Shown: in pieces, positions 53,637 to 62,028 of the stretch
Position numbering within the stretch: position 1 is the stretch's first letter
Layout of the letters: each line of letters begins with the position of its first letter
Assembly: GCA_007753675.1 (NCBI GenBank)
Contig: CP036432.1
Location: 5,368,394 to 5,432,393, forward strand
Direction: 5' to 3'
Source: Stieleria magnilauensis
Lineage (GTDB): Bacteria > Planctomycetota > Planctomycetia > Pirellulales > Pirellulaceae
Length of the DNA: 64,000 nucleotides
Translations under genes and position numbers: made by a program
The notes under the pieces: model-generated
Seen by the model: the letters and a program-made list of their open reading frames with translations, nothing else
Databases searched by the model: none
What the model was told of the DNA's origin: nothing

Positions 53637-54167
53637 ATGTCAGACCACGATCCAACCCACGTCCTTGCGGAGACGATTTCGGATGCTGCGAAGGCGATCG
53701 GTGTTCATGAACGGACGCTCAAGAGTTGGCTGGCCGAGGGCGCACCGGCGAAGACCGACGCCGGCTACGACATCGAAGCGATCAAGACATGGAGAAAACT
53801 GAACCGCAAGTCATCGGAACTTGAACTCGCGGATCCCGACGAATTCAAGTTTCGCATGGCGATGGCGAAGCTGAAGGAACAAGAGGGCAAGGCCGACAAG
53901 GTCAGCTCCGAAGCGGTCATCACGGAATTCAAACGGCAGTTGCTTTCCGAAGGTTTGGTGCACAAATCTGCCGTAAACAACTATTTGGCGAGGGTGTTGT
54001 CGACGTGTCGAAATCAGATCCAAAAAATCCCCGCTCAATTGGCCGCCGGCTATGCCCCTGAGATTCAACGGGAACTGGAACGTGACTGTGCTCAACGCAT
54101 TGATATTGTCCTGCGTGCTCTGCGCACCCAGCTCGCCGATCTTCGCGAGATCGAACATGACGATTGA
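53637..54167 (+). CDS. Terminase small-subunit-like DNA-binding protein
   Basis: 176 residues. SDAAKAIGVHERTLKSWLAE is an N-terminal helix-turn-helix of the Nu1/excisionase class. A helical middle (EFKFRMAMAKLKEQEGKADK) and a C-terminal oligomerisation-like helix follow. It overlaps the start of the large terminase gene by 11 bp, as expected of a TerS-TerL pair. It would recognise pac/cos DNA. Confidence 0.75.
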   Translation: MSDHDPTHVLAETISDAAKAIGVHERTLKSWLAEGAPAKTDAGYDIEAIKTWRKLNRKSSELELADPDEFKFRMAMAKLKEQEGKADKVSSEAVITEFKRQLLSEGLVHKSAVNNYLARVLSTCRNQIQKIPAQLAAGYAPEIQRELERDCAQRIDIVLRALRTQLADLREIEHDD

Positions 54168-56151
54168 AGTGGAACCGTTTGTGCCCGACGACCGGACACT
54201 CGATTGCATCCTTCCCGTCGAGGCGATCAACACGTGGGAGTGGATGAAGGAGAACAGCTACACCAAGAAGGGCATCCCGTTCAACTACTTTGACTATCCC
54301 TGGGTGAAAGGGATCGCGGAGGCCTGGGACAATCCCAACGTCAAACGGATCTTCTTCATGGCCGGCAGCCGGCTGGGGAAGACCGAAGACGGGTTGTCGT
54401 TCATGCACGCGGCACAAGACCACAATCCTGACGTCGGGATGATCATCGGCCCGGACCAGAAGATCGTCGAAGAAACGATCGGGGACCGGTTTTGGCCGAT
54501 GCTGGAGAAGTCGCCAAAAACCCGTGGGTTGTGCCCGCACGTGGCTCGGCGTGCCAAACAGAAGGTCAAAACGTCAACCTTCACGATCTACGGGGCGTGG
54601 TCGGGATCCGCGTCGACCCTCGGCGACAAGGACCCGCGCTACATCGCGATGTTCGAAGTCGACAAGTACACCAAGGACAAGTCAGAAGAGGCGGATCCGT
54701 TCCTGTTGGCGATGGCGCGTGGCGAAGAGATCCCGGACCGAAAATTGTACGCCGAATCGACGCCGACGATCGAGGGCCAATCGCGGATCGGCAAGCACGT
54801 TGCGATGGCGACCAATCGTCGCTTTCACGTCCCCTGTCCGCACTGCGGCCATCACCAGGAATTGGTCTGGAATGAGGGCACGGACCGCTCGGCCGGCGGG
54901 TTGTGGTGGGACCGCGACGAGAACGGGGATTCCAACCCGAACATCGCCGCGAGAACGGCTGTGTACGTCTGCGAAGAATGCGGCGAAGACATCCGCGAGG
55001 AGCAGCGCCGCGAAATGATTCGCAAGGGCGTCTGGTGCGCCGAAGGCCAGTACGTCGATGCATCAGGTCAGTTGATCGGAACGCCGACCAACGACGGGCC
55101 CGACGAGTCGTTTCAGCTGTCCCGGCTGTACGGCCCGACGTTTTCGTTTTCCGACAACGCTCGGGCGTACGTCGAATCGAGGGGCGATTCGGAGGCCGAG
55201 CGGTCGTTCGAGAACAACTCGCGGGGAATGCCCTGGGTTCCGCTGGTGGTTCAGATGAAGTCCGAAGAGCTGGCCCAGCGGCTGTGTGTCGGCAACTGGG
55301 ACGTGGGAACGGTACCGAAGCCGGTGGTTTTCGTCACGACGGCGGTCGACGTCCAGCTGGACCATTTTGTCGTGGGCACCTTTGGCTGGGACCGGGACAA
55401 GATCGGGTATCTGATTCAACACGGAACGGTGCCGAGCTGGAGCGACGTCGCGACCTGGCTGCAGACGCCGTGGCCACACGAAGACGGCCATCCGATCCAC
55501 AGCCTGATGAACCTGATCGACTCCAAGGACGGGAACCGTCAAGAAGAAGTGTTTTCGTTCTGCATGTCGGTGAACCAGCCGCGCAGTCCTTGGGTTTGGC
55601 CGTTGGAGGGAGCCCGATACGGCAACATGGGGATCAAGATGTTCGGCAAGCGGGAGCTTGAGAACCGTTTCGGCGGAAGCAATTCAAAGAACCCCAATGA
55701 AATCTCCGGGCTGCAGTGCATCCAGGTCAATACGATGGTGACGCAAAACTGGTTGGACAACGCGATGGTCCGCCGGCTGCCGGGCGACCCGATGTCGATC
55801 ATGCTGCCACGTCAGGTGGTCGGTGACCTCGATCTGTTCGATCAGCTTCTCAACGAGCGCTACAACCCACTCGAAGGCAAGCACGTCCGGATCGACGAAT
55901 CAACGATCCCGGTCGACTTCCGCGACGTGTTCCGCTATGCGCGGACCGCGGCCGAAGTGTTCACCAACAGCAAGTGGGAGCGTCAACCCAAAGAGCGCCG
56001 CTTCCCGACCGAGAACCTGGACCAGCGGCTGCAGCGCCAAACCAAGCTCGCGTCATCCCCGAAACAGCAACCCGCCACGAAGCCATCCTCACCCGGTTTC
56101 GTCCGCAAGTCAAACACTCAAGGCCGTTTCATCCGGAGGCGAAGATCATGA
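54157..56151 (+). CDS. Phage terminase large subunit, GpA family
   Basis: 664 residues from ATG 54157; a frame start at 54052 lies inside the previous gene. It has the GpA-type ATPase motif MAGSRLGKTEDGLSF (Walker A) with IIGPDQKIVEETI, a zinc ribbon (CPHCGHHQ... CEECG) typical of GpA, and a nuclease half with VTTAVDVQLDHFVV and the C-terminal RYARTAAEVFTNSKWERQ. It cuts and pumps DNA into the prohead using ATP. The gene is intact. The next gene starts in its stop codon (ATGA). Confidence 0.93.
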   Translation: MTIEVEPFVPDDRTLDCILPVEAINTWEWMKENSYTKKGIPFNYFDYPWVKGIAEAWDNPNVKRIFFMAGSRLGKTEDGLSFMHAAQDHNPDVGMIIGPDQKIVEETIGDRFWPMLEKSPKTRGLCPHVARRAKQKVKTSTFTIYGAWSGSASTLGDKDPRYIAMFEVDKYTKDKSEEADPFLLAMARGEEIPDRKLYAESTPTIEGQSRIGKHVAMATNRRFHVPCPHCGHHQELVWNEGTDRSAGGLWWDRDENGDSNPNIAARTAVYVCEECGEDIREEQRREMIRKGVWCAEGQYVDASGQLIGTPTNDGPDESFQLSRLYGPTFSFSDNARAYVESRGDSEAERSFENNSRGMPWVPLVVQMKSEELAQRLCVGNWDVGTVPKPVVFVTTAVDVQLDHFVVGTFGWDRDKIGYLIQHGTVPSWSDVATWLQTPWPHEDGHPIHSLMNLIDSKDGNRQEEVFSFCMSVNQPRSPWVWPLEGARYGNMGIKMFGKRELENRFGGSNSKNPNEISGLQCIQVNTMVTQNWLDNAMVRRLPGDPMSIMLPRQVVGDLDLFDQLLNERYNPLEGKHVRIDESTIPVDFRDVFRYARTAAEVFTNSKWERQPKERRFPTENLDQRLQRQTKLASSPKQQPATKPSSPGFVRKSNTQGRFIRRRRS

Positions 56152-56357
56152 GCGACGACCTATGCCCAGTCTGTCAAAAAGGAACCCTGCGAGTCGAAAC
56201 GACCCGCGTCAACCGCAAGTTCAACACACGGACTCGGTACTACCGATGTGGCAATTGCGGGTACCGCCCGGAGCGGAAGAGTGTGGTGTCGCTTGACGTC
56301 GCTCCGGTGCGGATCGCGATGAGGAAATCGTGGTTGGGGCGGAAGGGGCGTGGGTAG
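56148..56357 (+). CDS. Small zinc-ribbon protein
   Basis: 69 residues with two CxxC pairs (CPVCQKGT and CGNCGYRP) spaced about 25 residues apart: a zinc ribbon like those in transcription or DNA-binding proteins. The tail is basic (RKSWLGRKGRG). It starts in the terminase stop (ATGA), so it is coupled to terminase. Function unknown. Confidence 0.65.
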   Translation: MSDDLCPVCQKGTLRVETTRVNRKFNTRTRYYRCGNCGYRPERKSVVSLDVAPVRIAMRKSWLGRKGRG

Positions 56358-56427
56358 AAGTGACTTTGCTGGGTGGAAAACTCAGTCGCGATTCGCAACT
56401 GCCCCCTTCTTTGCTCGAAAAGAGTCC

Positions 56428-56475
56428 TGACACCTTAGTTTTGACCTGACACCTTAGTTTTGACACCTTAGTTTC
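56428..56475. repeat. Triple direct repeat between terminase cassette and cargo genes
   Basis: The unit TGACACCTTAGTTTTGA occurs three times head-to-tail with small gaps. It marks the joint between the plus-strand phage genes and two minus-strand genes. Confidence 0.65.
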
Positions 56476-57493
56476 ATCCACCGGCCTCGTCGAAAGAACG
56501 CACTGACGAGGCCTTTTCAATAAATTTTCCGAATTCGTCAAATAGTTTTCCGCTGTCAGAGGTTACATGTTCTTTTGAAAATACATGCGCTGGAACATCA
56601 TCCCCATACCACCATGCAGCTTTCCAGCTGTACGAGATGGCTCGCGGTGCACTTGCCTTGGTGCCACCACCATACTGCGTATTTTTTCCCGCATCCGCGA
56701 TCCAGCGAGTTAGCTTACCTTTCTCGGCATCCTTCTCCTGTGTCCAGCGGATTTCGTTGATGACAATTGCGTTTGTATCACCATCCAGCAAATCTGCATC
56801 CTCTTTTGTGACTGCAATTTTACTCGGGCGGAACTCGTACCGTTTATCTAAAGTGCAGTGGAACCGATTCTTTCCAGGACCTTGAACGACCGCAATTATA
56901 TTGCCTTCTTGCGTTCGTTCTGCGGAAACAAGGTTTGAACTCAAGAAGTAGTGTTCTTCACAGAGTCCCCTGGCTTTTCCTGAACTAATCCCGTACGCAA
57001 ATTGGATCATCGCAAGTCGAGAGTCCAGGCATAAGCCTCTGAACCGATACTCTCCCTTCTCCTCATGTGGATCAACATCCTTCACAGGGCTGCCGCATTT
57101 GGTATACGACCACTTGTTCTTCGTGAAGAGCCGGTCGTTCGTGTAGAAAAAAGGCAGAAACTGTCCGTTCACAGTCGCATCGTTCGCAGACCAAACGCGG
57201 ACCTGCCTTTCCCCCGACTTATTGTGCCCTCTGGCATAGAAACCGACGAACTCAAAGACACCATTCGCGTTGGGCTTCGCACGACCATCGTTCATATATG
57301 AACCCGCGTAGCAAGTTGCGAATCGCGTCGCGGATTGAACCTCCATGTGCATCTCATCGATTATGGTTCCTGCAATATCTTCAGGTTTCTTGGCGGCCTC
57401 TCCAAGAATCCCCAGCTGCTGAGGATAACAGGCGGAAGGTATCATCAAGCTGACACCTAGAGCAACGATAAAAACTGTGTTGGCTTGATACAT
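56474..57493 (-). CDS. Secreted hypothetical protein (cargo gene)
   Basis: 339 residues with a signal peptide (MYQANTVFIVALGVSLMIPS, ending near CYPQ). The mature part is mixed alpha/beta with several Cys. The C-terminal end contains GKLFDEFGKFIEKASSV. No family recognised. It is on the opposite strand to the phage genes and more AT-rich, so it is probably a late insertion between terminase and gpW. Confidence 0.65.
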   Translation of the reverse strand: MYQANTVFIVALGVSLMIPSACYPQQLGILGEAAKKPEDIAGTIIDEMHMEVQSATRFATCYAGSYMNDGRAKPNANGVFEFVGFYARGHNKSGERQVRVWSANDATVNGQFLPFFYTNDRLFTKNKWSYTKCGSPVKDVDPHEEKGEYRFRGLCLDSRLAMIQFAYGISSGKARGLCEEHYFLSSNLVSAERTQEGNIIAVVQGPGKNRFHCTLDKRYEFRPSKIAVTKEDADLLDGDTNAIVINEIRWTQEKDAEKGKLTRWIADAGKNTQYGGGTKASAPRAISYSWKAAWWYGDDVPAHVFSKEHVTSDSGKLFDEFGKFIEKASSVRSFDEAGG

Positions 57494-57564
57494 GACATCT
57501 CCCGCCTAGAAAAGAGAATCGATTTGTGAAGGTTATGTGCAGGGTAATTCTTCGCTAAATACGG

Positions 57565-57939
57565 CTATGACGTCCATCGTAAAATCTGCGATGTCGCCGA
57601 CGCAATCCCATTGACCTGGACTGGTTTCTTCGCAACGCGGATCGCACTCATAGTGGATTGTGCCTGCGTGCGGACGCTCGAAAAACGATTCGTGCCGCCG
57701 CTAGTCACTTTGTTCCATGCGGCTATGTCGCTCGTGGAGTTTTGCCACTCGCTGTAGTCAGGACCGCATGTTCCGCTTGAGCTTTGGGGGAAACAAGTGA
57801 AACATCTGACGGAAGGACCCGTCGTGGGTGTGTACCGAGCGTTACATGTGGTGTCTCCCGCGTACACGCAGCAATCTTGAGCATTTGCTACCGAAACGGC
57901 AAACAAAGTCAACACGACGATAGCAATAGGCAATCGCAT
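57565..57939 (-). CDS. Small secreted Cys-rich hypothetical protein
   Basis: 124 residues from ATG 57939, with a signal peptide (MRLPIAIVVLTLFAVSVANA|Q). The mature N-terminus is Cys-rich (DCCVYAGDTTCNARY, CFTCFPQSSSGTCGPDY). The remainder is Ser/Thr/Ala-rich. No family recognised. Same strand and similar base composition as the upstream cargo gene. Confidence 0.6.
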   Translation of the reverse strand: MRLPIAIVVLTLFAVSVANAQDCCVYAGDTTCNARYTPTTGPSVRCFTCFPQSSSGTCGPDYSEWQNSTSDIAAWNKVTSGGTNRFSSVRTQAQSTMSAIRVAKKPVQVNGIASATSQILRWTS

Positions 57940-58300
57940 CTTCTCACCTCGAGTTTTCTGCGTGGTAAGATGCAGAGTGAAATGTGCTCGACTCGGTGTA
58001 GTTCTACTTTGCATGTCCGCGCAGAAGGCATAACAATCGACCGAACAGTGATTGCCCTGTCGCGTTTAAAGCTTGTCGTACTGGTGGGCGGGTGAGTGAC
58101 CAATCGTATAACCAGTCGTAGAGTGCAGAGTGGCTTGACTGGAAGTCAGTGTGCCCAGTTTTCTCGTTTATGTCGCCGACTGTGACTTTGCAAATCATCG
58201 CATGAGGGGGAAAAATCGCGTTGCCGCAGCTCATACATCGGCGGTTGAAGCAGTGAGAAGGTGGCACATATTCTCGCTGATAGGGAACTCCGATGCAAAT
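57940..58300. other. Intergenic region before ISAs1, no supported gene
   Basis: About 360 bp. A minus-strand frame crosses into the ISAs1 end but does not continue on the other side of the element when it is removed, so I do not call it a gene. Confidence 0.4.
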
Positions 58301-59598
58301 CCACGACGATCGCACCAAAATTAGGCTGCAAACAGGAGTTTTTCGAGAAAGTCAGTGTTCCAGCCAGCGATTTTGCGTTTCCGCTTGAGACTCTTCTTCC
58401 GAGTGTCCCGCTTGAGGAGCGTTGTGACAAACCGGCGAGCAGAGCTCATGTTCGACGTCGCGTTTTTGGTTCGGAGCCGACTGGAGTCTTCATGAAACAC
58501 CACATCGAGAACCCAGTGCATGCTCTCAATCCCCCAATGCTTACGCGCGCAATTTGAAAATTCACGCACCCTTGCCGGTCGGCTTGATATGTAATACCGG
58601 ACATCGCTTGATTGCTTGTCGCCACGAGTGGTGCATGTATTCGCTTGGCAAATACTTTTGGCTCCCTTCCATTGGTCGGTCAGTTCGCGGAGCGCTTCGG
58701 GAATCGGGCAAGTCGCATAGAAGCGTTCTTCGTCTCGCCCGGCCTGCTTTCCAAGCGTGGTGATGGTTCGAACACCGTGGTCTTTGAGCCCTTCGTTGTG
58801 GGCCATCTCAAAGTAGTCAGCGATGGCGGCGCAAAGCTTGGGATGGTTGTCCTTGACGGCGAACACATAGTCGCCACCTTCTTCGATGATCTTTTCAGCA
58901 ATCGACTTTTGGCATCCCATGGCATCGAGCGTCACGATCGAATTGCGCACGTCGATCAGATCGAGCAATTCGGGAATCGCCGTGATTTCGTTGGACTTGG
59001 AATCGACCTCGGTTTGTCCGAGCGTGACACTATGCTCGGTGGCCCAGGCACTGACGATGTGAATCGCGTTGGATTTTTCCGCATCGGTATAGGACCCTCG
59101 CACCGTCTTGCCATCGATCGCCACGTGGATGGGACCTGTGTGATTTTTGGAATCGCAATCGGAAGATGCATGGGCAAGTTCACAAAGGTGCGAGTGCCAC
59201 TGCAGAAGCGCCTTTTGAAACTCCGCGGGCTTTATCAACGACAGCACTCGCGTGATGGTGTCGTGAGAAGGGATTCCAGCTTCAAAGTCAGCGAACTTGG
59301 AGAGCCAGTCGAGTTTCTCTCCACCGAAGCTTTCGATCTCATCGGGACCATCCGCGCCTGCGATGACCGCCGCGACAACCAAGAATAGAATCGAGTTGAG
59401 CGGATGGATCGTCCGTCCGGCAACTCGCGGGTCGCTGACCTGATCAAAACACTCGTGAAACACGTCAATTTGGGAAGCCATTGCCATCTCCATACCAGGG
59501 CAGTGAAAAACCAGTCCGGCTGAATTTATTGGCAGAGGGGTTCACCAAGGCAAGACATCAACGAATACTGAAACCAGATTTTGGTGCGATCGTCGTGG
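58301..59598 (-). mobile_element. ISAs1-family insertion sequence
   Basis: 1298 bp with inverted ends CCACGACGATCGCACCAAAA. It is flanked by ATGCAAAT at 58293-58300 and 59599-59606, an 8-bp target duplication. A solo end of the same element lies at 36261-36285. Confidence 0.93.
58321..59493 (-). CDS. ISAs1-family transposase
   Basis: 390 residues. Matching ISAs1 features are FHECFDQVSDPRVAGRTIHP, AAVIAGADGPDEIESFG, GIPSHDTITRVLSLIKP, PIHVAIDGKTVRGSYTD (Asp), SIVTLDAMGCQKSIAEKIIE (second Asp) and HWGIESMHWVLDVVFHED. Length normal. The stop codon lies inside the terminal repeat, so the gene fills the element. Confidence 0.95.
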   Translation of the reverse strand: MEMAMASQIDVFHECFDQVSDPRVAGRTIHPLNSILFLVVAAVIAGADGPDEIESFGGEKLDWLSKFADFEAGIPSHDTITRVLSLIKPAEFQKALLQWHSHLCELAHASSDCDSKNHTGPIHVAIDGKTVRGSYTDAEKSNAIHIVSAWATEHSVTLGQTEVDSKSNEITAIPELLDLIDVRNSIVTLDAMGCQKSIAEKIIEEGGDYVFAVKDNHPKLCAAIADYFEMAHNEGLKDHGVRTITTLGKQAGRDEERFYATCPIPEALRELTDQWKGAKSICQANTCTTRGDKQSSDVRYYISSRPARVREFSNCARKHWGIESMHWVLDVVFHEDSSRLRTKNATSNMSSARRFVTTLLKRDTRKKSLKRKRKIAGWNTDFLEKLLFAA

Positions 59599-59745
59599 AT
59601 GCAAATCGAGGAACCGGGCTATCCCAGGCGGGGCGTTGTTTGTGTTCCACGGAGTCCCCAATGACCTTACTGAGCAGCGGAGGGAAGATCCTATCAATAG
59701 GATCTGAATCGTTGAGCTGATGCGCATCGCCGCCATGCTTAAATC

Positions 59746-59991
59746 ATGACAGACCACCTCTTCCTCCTCGAGCTGCAACAACTTCGCCGTGACGTCGTTG
59801 CCGCGATGCGGGCGACGTTTTCCGGTGGGAAACGTGGTACGGCGGAGTTTTCGATCCGCAATCGTAGCCATCGGATGGAGTCGCTGGAGGATTGCCGGAA
59901 GTTTCTACAGTGGATCAATGAGGAGATCGGGCGGTTGGAATCGGTCTCCAATAGGGTCCCCACTCGTCACCGGGCTCGATTGACCAAATGA
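59746..59991 (+). CDS. gpW-like head-tail joining protein
   Basis: 81 residues. The pattern LLELQQLRRDVVAAM, a beta hairpin (AEFSIRNRSHRME) and SLEDCRKFLQWINEEIGRLE is that of phage lambda gpW, a small protein that completes the head-tail connector. It sits directly before the portal gene with a 4-bp overlap (ATGA), as W precedes B in lambda-like phages. Confidence 0.78.
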   Translation: MTDHLFLLELQQLRRDVVAAMRATFSGGKRGTAEFSIRNRSHRMESLEDCRKFLQWINEEIGRLESVSNRVPTRHRARLTK

Positions 59992-61709
59992 TCGCTCTGA
60001 ACGGTTCAAAACGACATCGTAGGCCAGGGGACCGGAAGGCGGGTTCGCGGCTTGAGCGGGTTGCTTATGCGATCGACGAGGCGATCTTCACCGTTGCGCC
60101 GACTTGGGGTGAGCGGCGGATTGCTTCTCGGTTGAAACGCCGGCTGCTGGCCGAGCAGGCCACTCGAATGAAGGGGTTCGGGCGGCGGTCGCGTCATGCA
60201 CATCCGTCGGTTCGGTCCGCTCCGCATCGTGACGGACGTTGGTTCAATGATCACAGTGGGATCAATGATCAGTTGGAAGAAAGCCAGCAGGAGATGCAGT
60301 TCCGAGCTCGGGAGCTGTATCAGTCGAATCCTCATGCTCACGGCGCAATCGAGGGGCGTGTTTCGCACGAGATCGGAGTCGGACTCGGCTGTCGGCCGCA
60401 GATCACCGAAAGCAAGATCCTGGACAAGGAACAAGCGGATCTTGCCAATAAGACTCTTAAGAGGATCTGCAAACGCTGGAGCAATCGTGGCGTCGACCGC
60501 GCCCGTCGGCAATCGCTGGATGAAGCGCAGCGGCTGATCTGCCGAACCTACGCGATGTTCGGCGAAGCGTTCGTATTGTTCCGTGACGCTCCGTTCCAAG
60601 GCCCAATCGGATTGACGGTGGAAGTCATCGATCCAATGCGGGTCGAAACGCCCCCGGACTATCGCGACGACGAGAACGTGCGGATGGGGATTCGCTACCA
60701 CGCGAAGACCGATCAGATCGTCGGGTACTACATCCGCAAACAGGTCCAAAACGGTAAACGCTACGACGTCGAGTACGAATTCGTCCGACGTTACAACTCC
60801 GCCGGCCAAGAGCAAGTCGTCCACTTGTTCGAGTCGATGTTTCCTGGACAAAAGCGGGGCATCCCGTGGCTGTGCGCGGCGTTCGCGTTCCTGAAGGATC
60901 TGGACGACTTCCACGAAGCCGAATTGATCGGCAAGCAGATCGAAGCCTGCTTCGGGATCGTGATCAAAACCGGCAAACGCGGCGGCACGCCGGCGGAAAT
61001 CTCTGCGGGGATGGCGTCGGGCGAGTTCGACGAACAGGGCAACCCGTTCGAAGAGATCTTTCCGGGGATGGTCGAACGGATCAACAGTGACGATGACCTG
61101 GTCAAGGTCGATCCCTCGCGGCCTGGATCGACGTTCGCGCCGTTTGTGGAAGCTTCACTGCGGGCGATCGCGGCGGCGTTGAATTATCCGTACGAGCTGC
61201 TGGCCAAGAATTTCTTTCGGACGACGTATTCGAGCGGCCGGCTGGCGATGCTGGACGGTCGAATCGGGTTTCGGATGCGCGCCCAGGCGATGATCCACCA
61301 AGTGCTGAAGCCGCTGTGGCGTCGGATCGTTGACGATGCGTTCTTTTATGGGCACATGGACGACGTGACGGATGTGTTGACTTACACGCGGCATCCGGAA
61401 GAGTTCCACGATCATTCGTGGGGCGGGACGTCGTTTGGTGCCGTGGATCCCGAAAAGGAGGTTTCGGCACACGAGGTCGCGATCAACAGCGATCAGGAAA
61501 CGCTGTCGGAAGTTTATGCCGACAAGGATCAGGATTGGCTGGAGGGGATGCAGCAGCGGGATGTCGAGTTGCGCGAGAAGATCCGGCTGGAGATCGCTCG
61601 GGAGAAGTGGGAGGTTGAGGAGCGGGAACGGGCTGGGTTGCCAATCAAGCAGCGAGATGGGAGTGGGGAGGTGGGAGAGGGGGAGAAGACCGGTGGAGTA
61701 GCTGCGTGA
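59988..61709 (+). CDS. Phage portal protein, lambda family
   Basis: 573 residues. Lambda-type portal features are ARELYQSNPHAHGAIEGRVS, VFRDAPFQGPIGLTVEVIDP, GIPWLCAAFAFLKDLDDFHE and LAKNFFRTTYSSGRLAMLDG. The protein forms the dodecameric ring at the head vertex. The gene is full length, but the genes expected next in lambda-like order (head protease, decoration, major capsid) are not found before the IS110 gene, so the module is cut or rearranged here. Confidence 0.93.
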   Translation: MIALNGSKRHRRPGDRKAGSRLERVAYAIDEAIFTVAPTWGERRIASRLKRRLLAEQATRMKGFGRRSRHAHPSVRSAPHRDGRWFNDHSGINDQLEESQQEMQFRARELYQSNPHAHGAIEGRVSHEIGVGLGCRPQITESKILDKEQADLANKTLKRICKRWSNRGVDRARRQSLDEAQRLICRTYAMFGEAFVLFRDAPFQGPIGLTVEVIDPMRVETPPDYRDDENVRMGIRYHAKTDQIVGYYIRKQVQNGKRYDVEYEFVRRYNSAGQEQVVHLFESMFPGQKRGIPWLCAAFAFLKDLDDFHEAELIGKQIEACFGIVIKTGKRGGTPAEISAGMASGEFDEQGNPFEEIFPGMVERINSDDDLVKVDPSRPGSTFAPFVEASLRAIAAALNYPYELLAKNFFRTTYSSGRLAMLDGRIGFRMRAQAMIHQVLKPLWRRIVDDAFFYGHMDDVTDVLTYTRHPEEFHDHSWGGTSFGAVDPEKEVSAHEVAINSDQETLSEVYADKDQDWLEGMQQRDVELREKIRLEIAREKWEVEERERAGLPIKQRDGSGEVGEGEKTGGVAA

Positions 61710-61719
61710 AAAGAAGGCT

Positions 61720-61887
61720 CTATGATTGATTGACCATCGAGTTCAAGACCACGTTCGAGATGATAGCGCCAACCAGCGTGATCACCACCACCAAGAATAC
61801 GATTGTAATCCACTCGCCAACTGTATGCCGACCAAGTCGCTTTGGCACTGTGCCGTCAGAGTCGTGTGGTGGTATGTAGGGATTCAT
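61720..61887 (-). CDS. MNPYxPP small membrane protein
   Basis: 55 residues from the ATG at 61887: MNPYIPPHDSDGTVPKRLGR, then one TM helix (WITIVFLVVVITLVGAIISN). It shares the MNPYxPP start and layout with the gene at 10820-10957. It is convergent with the portal gene and separated from it by only 10 bp. Function unknown; a resident or cargo gene rather than a phage structural gene. Confidence 0.6.
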   Translation of the reverse strand: MNPYIPPHDSDGTVPKRLGRHTVGEWITIVFLVVVITLVGAIISNVVLNSMVNQS

Positions 61888-62028
61888 GGCGACTGCCATT
61901 CTATCACAATGCTGGCCCCCTCATCCCCAGCCCTGGTATGCCCCTAGATCGTGAAAAATCTAGACAAAGACCATTCGAGTGCTCAATTGGAAGAACTTTT
62001 CAACACTTCCAATTTGTAGAGAACTCAA

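Noticed and set aside
58004-58318. Minus-strand frame possibly interrupted by ISAs1
   Set aside because: When the IS and one target duplication are removed, the frame meets a stop soon upstream and gains no start.
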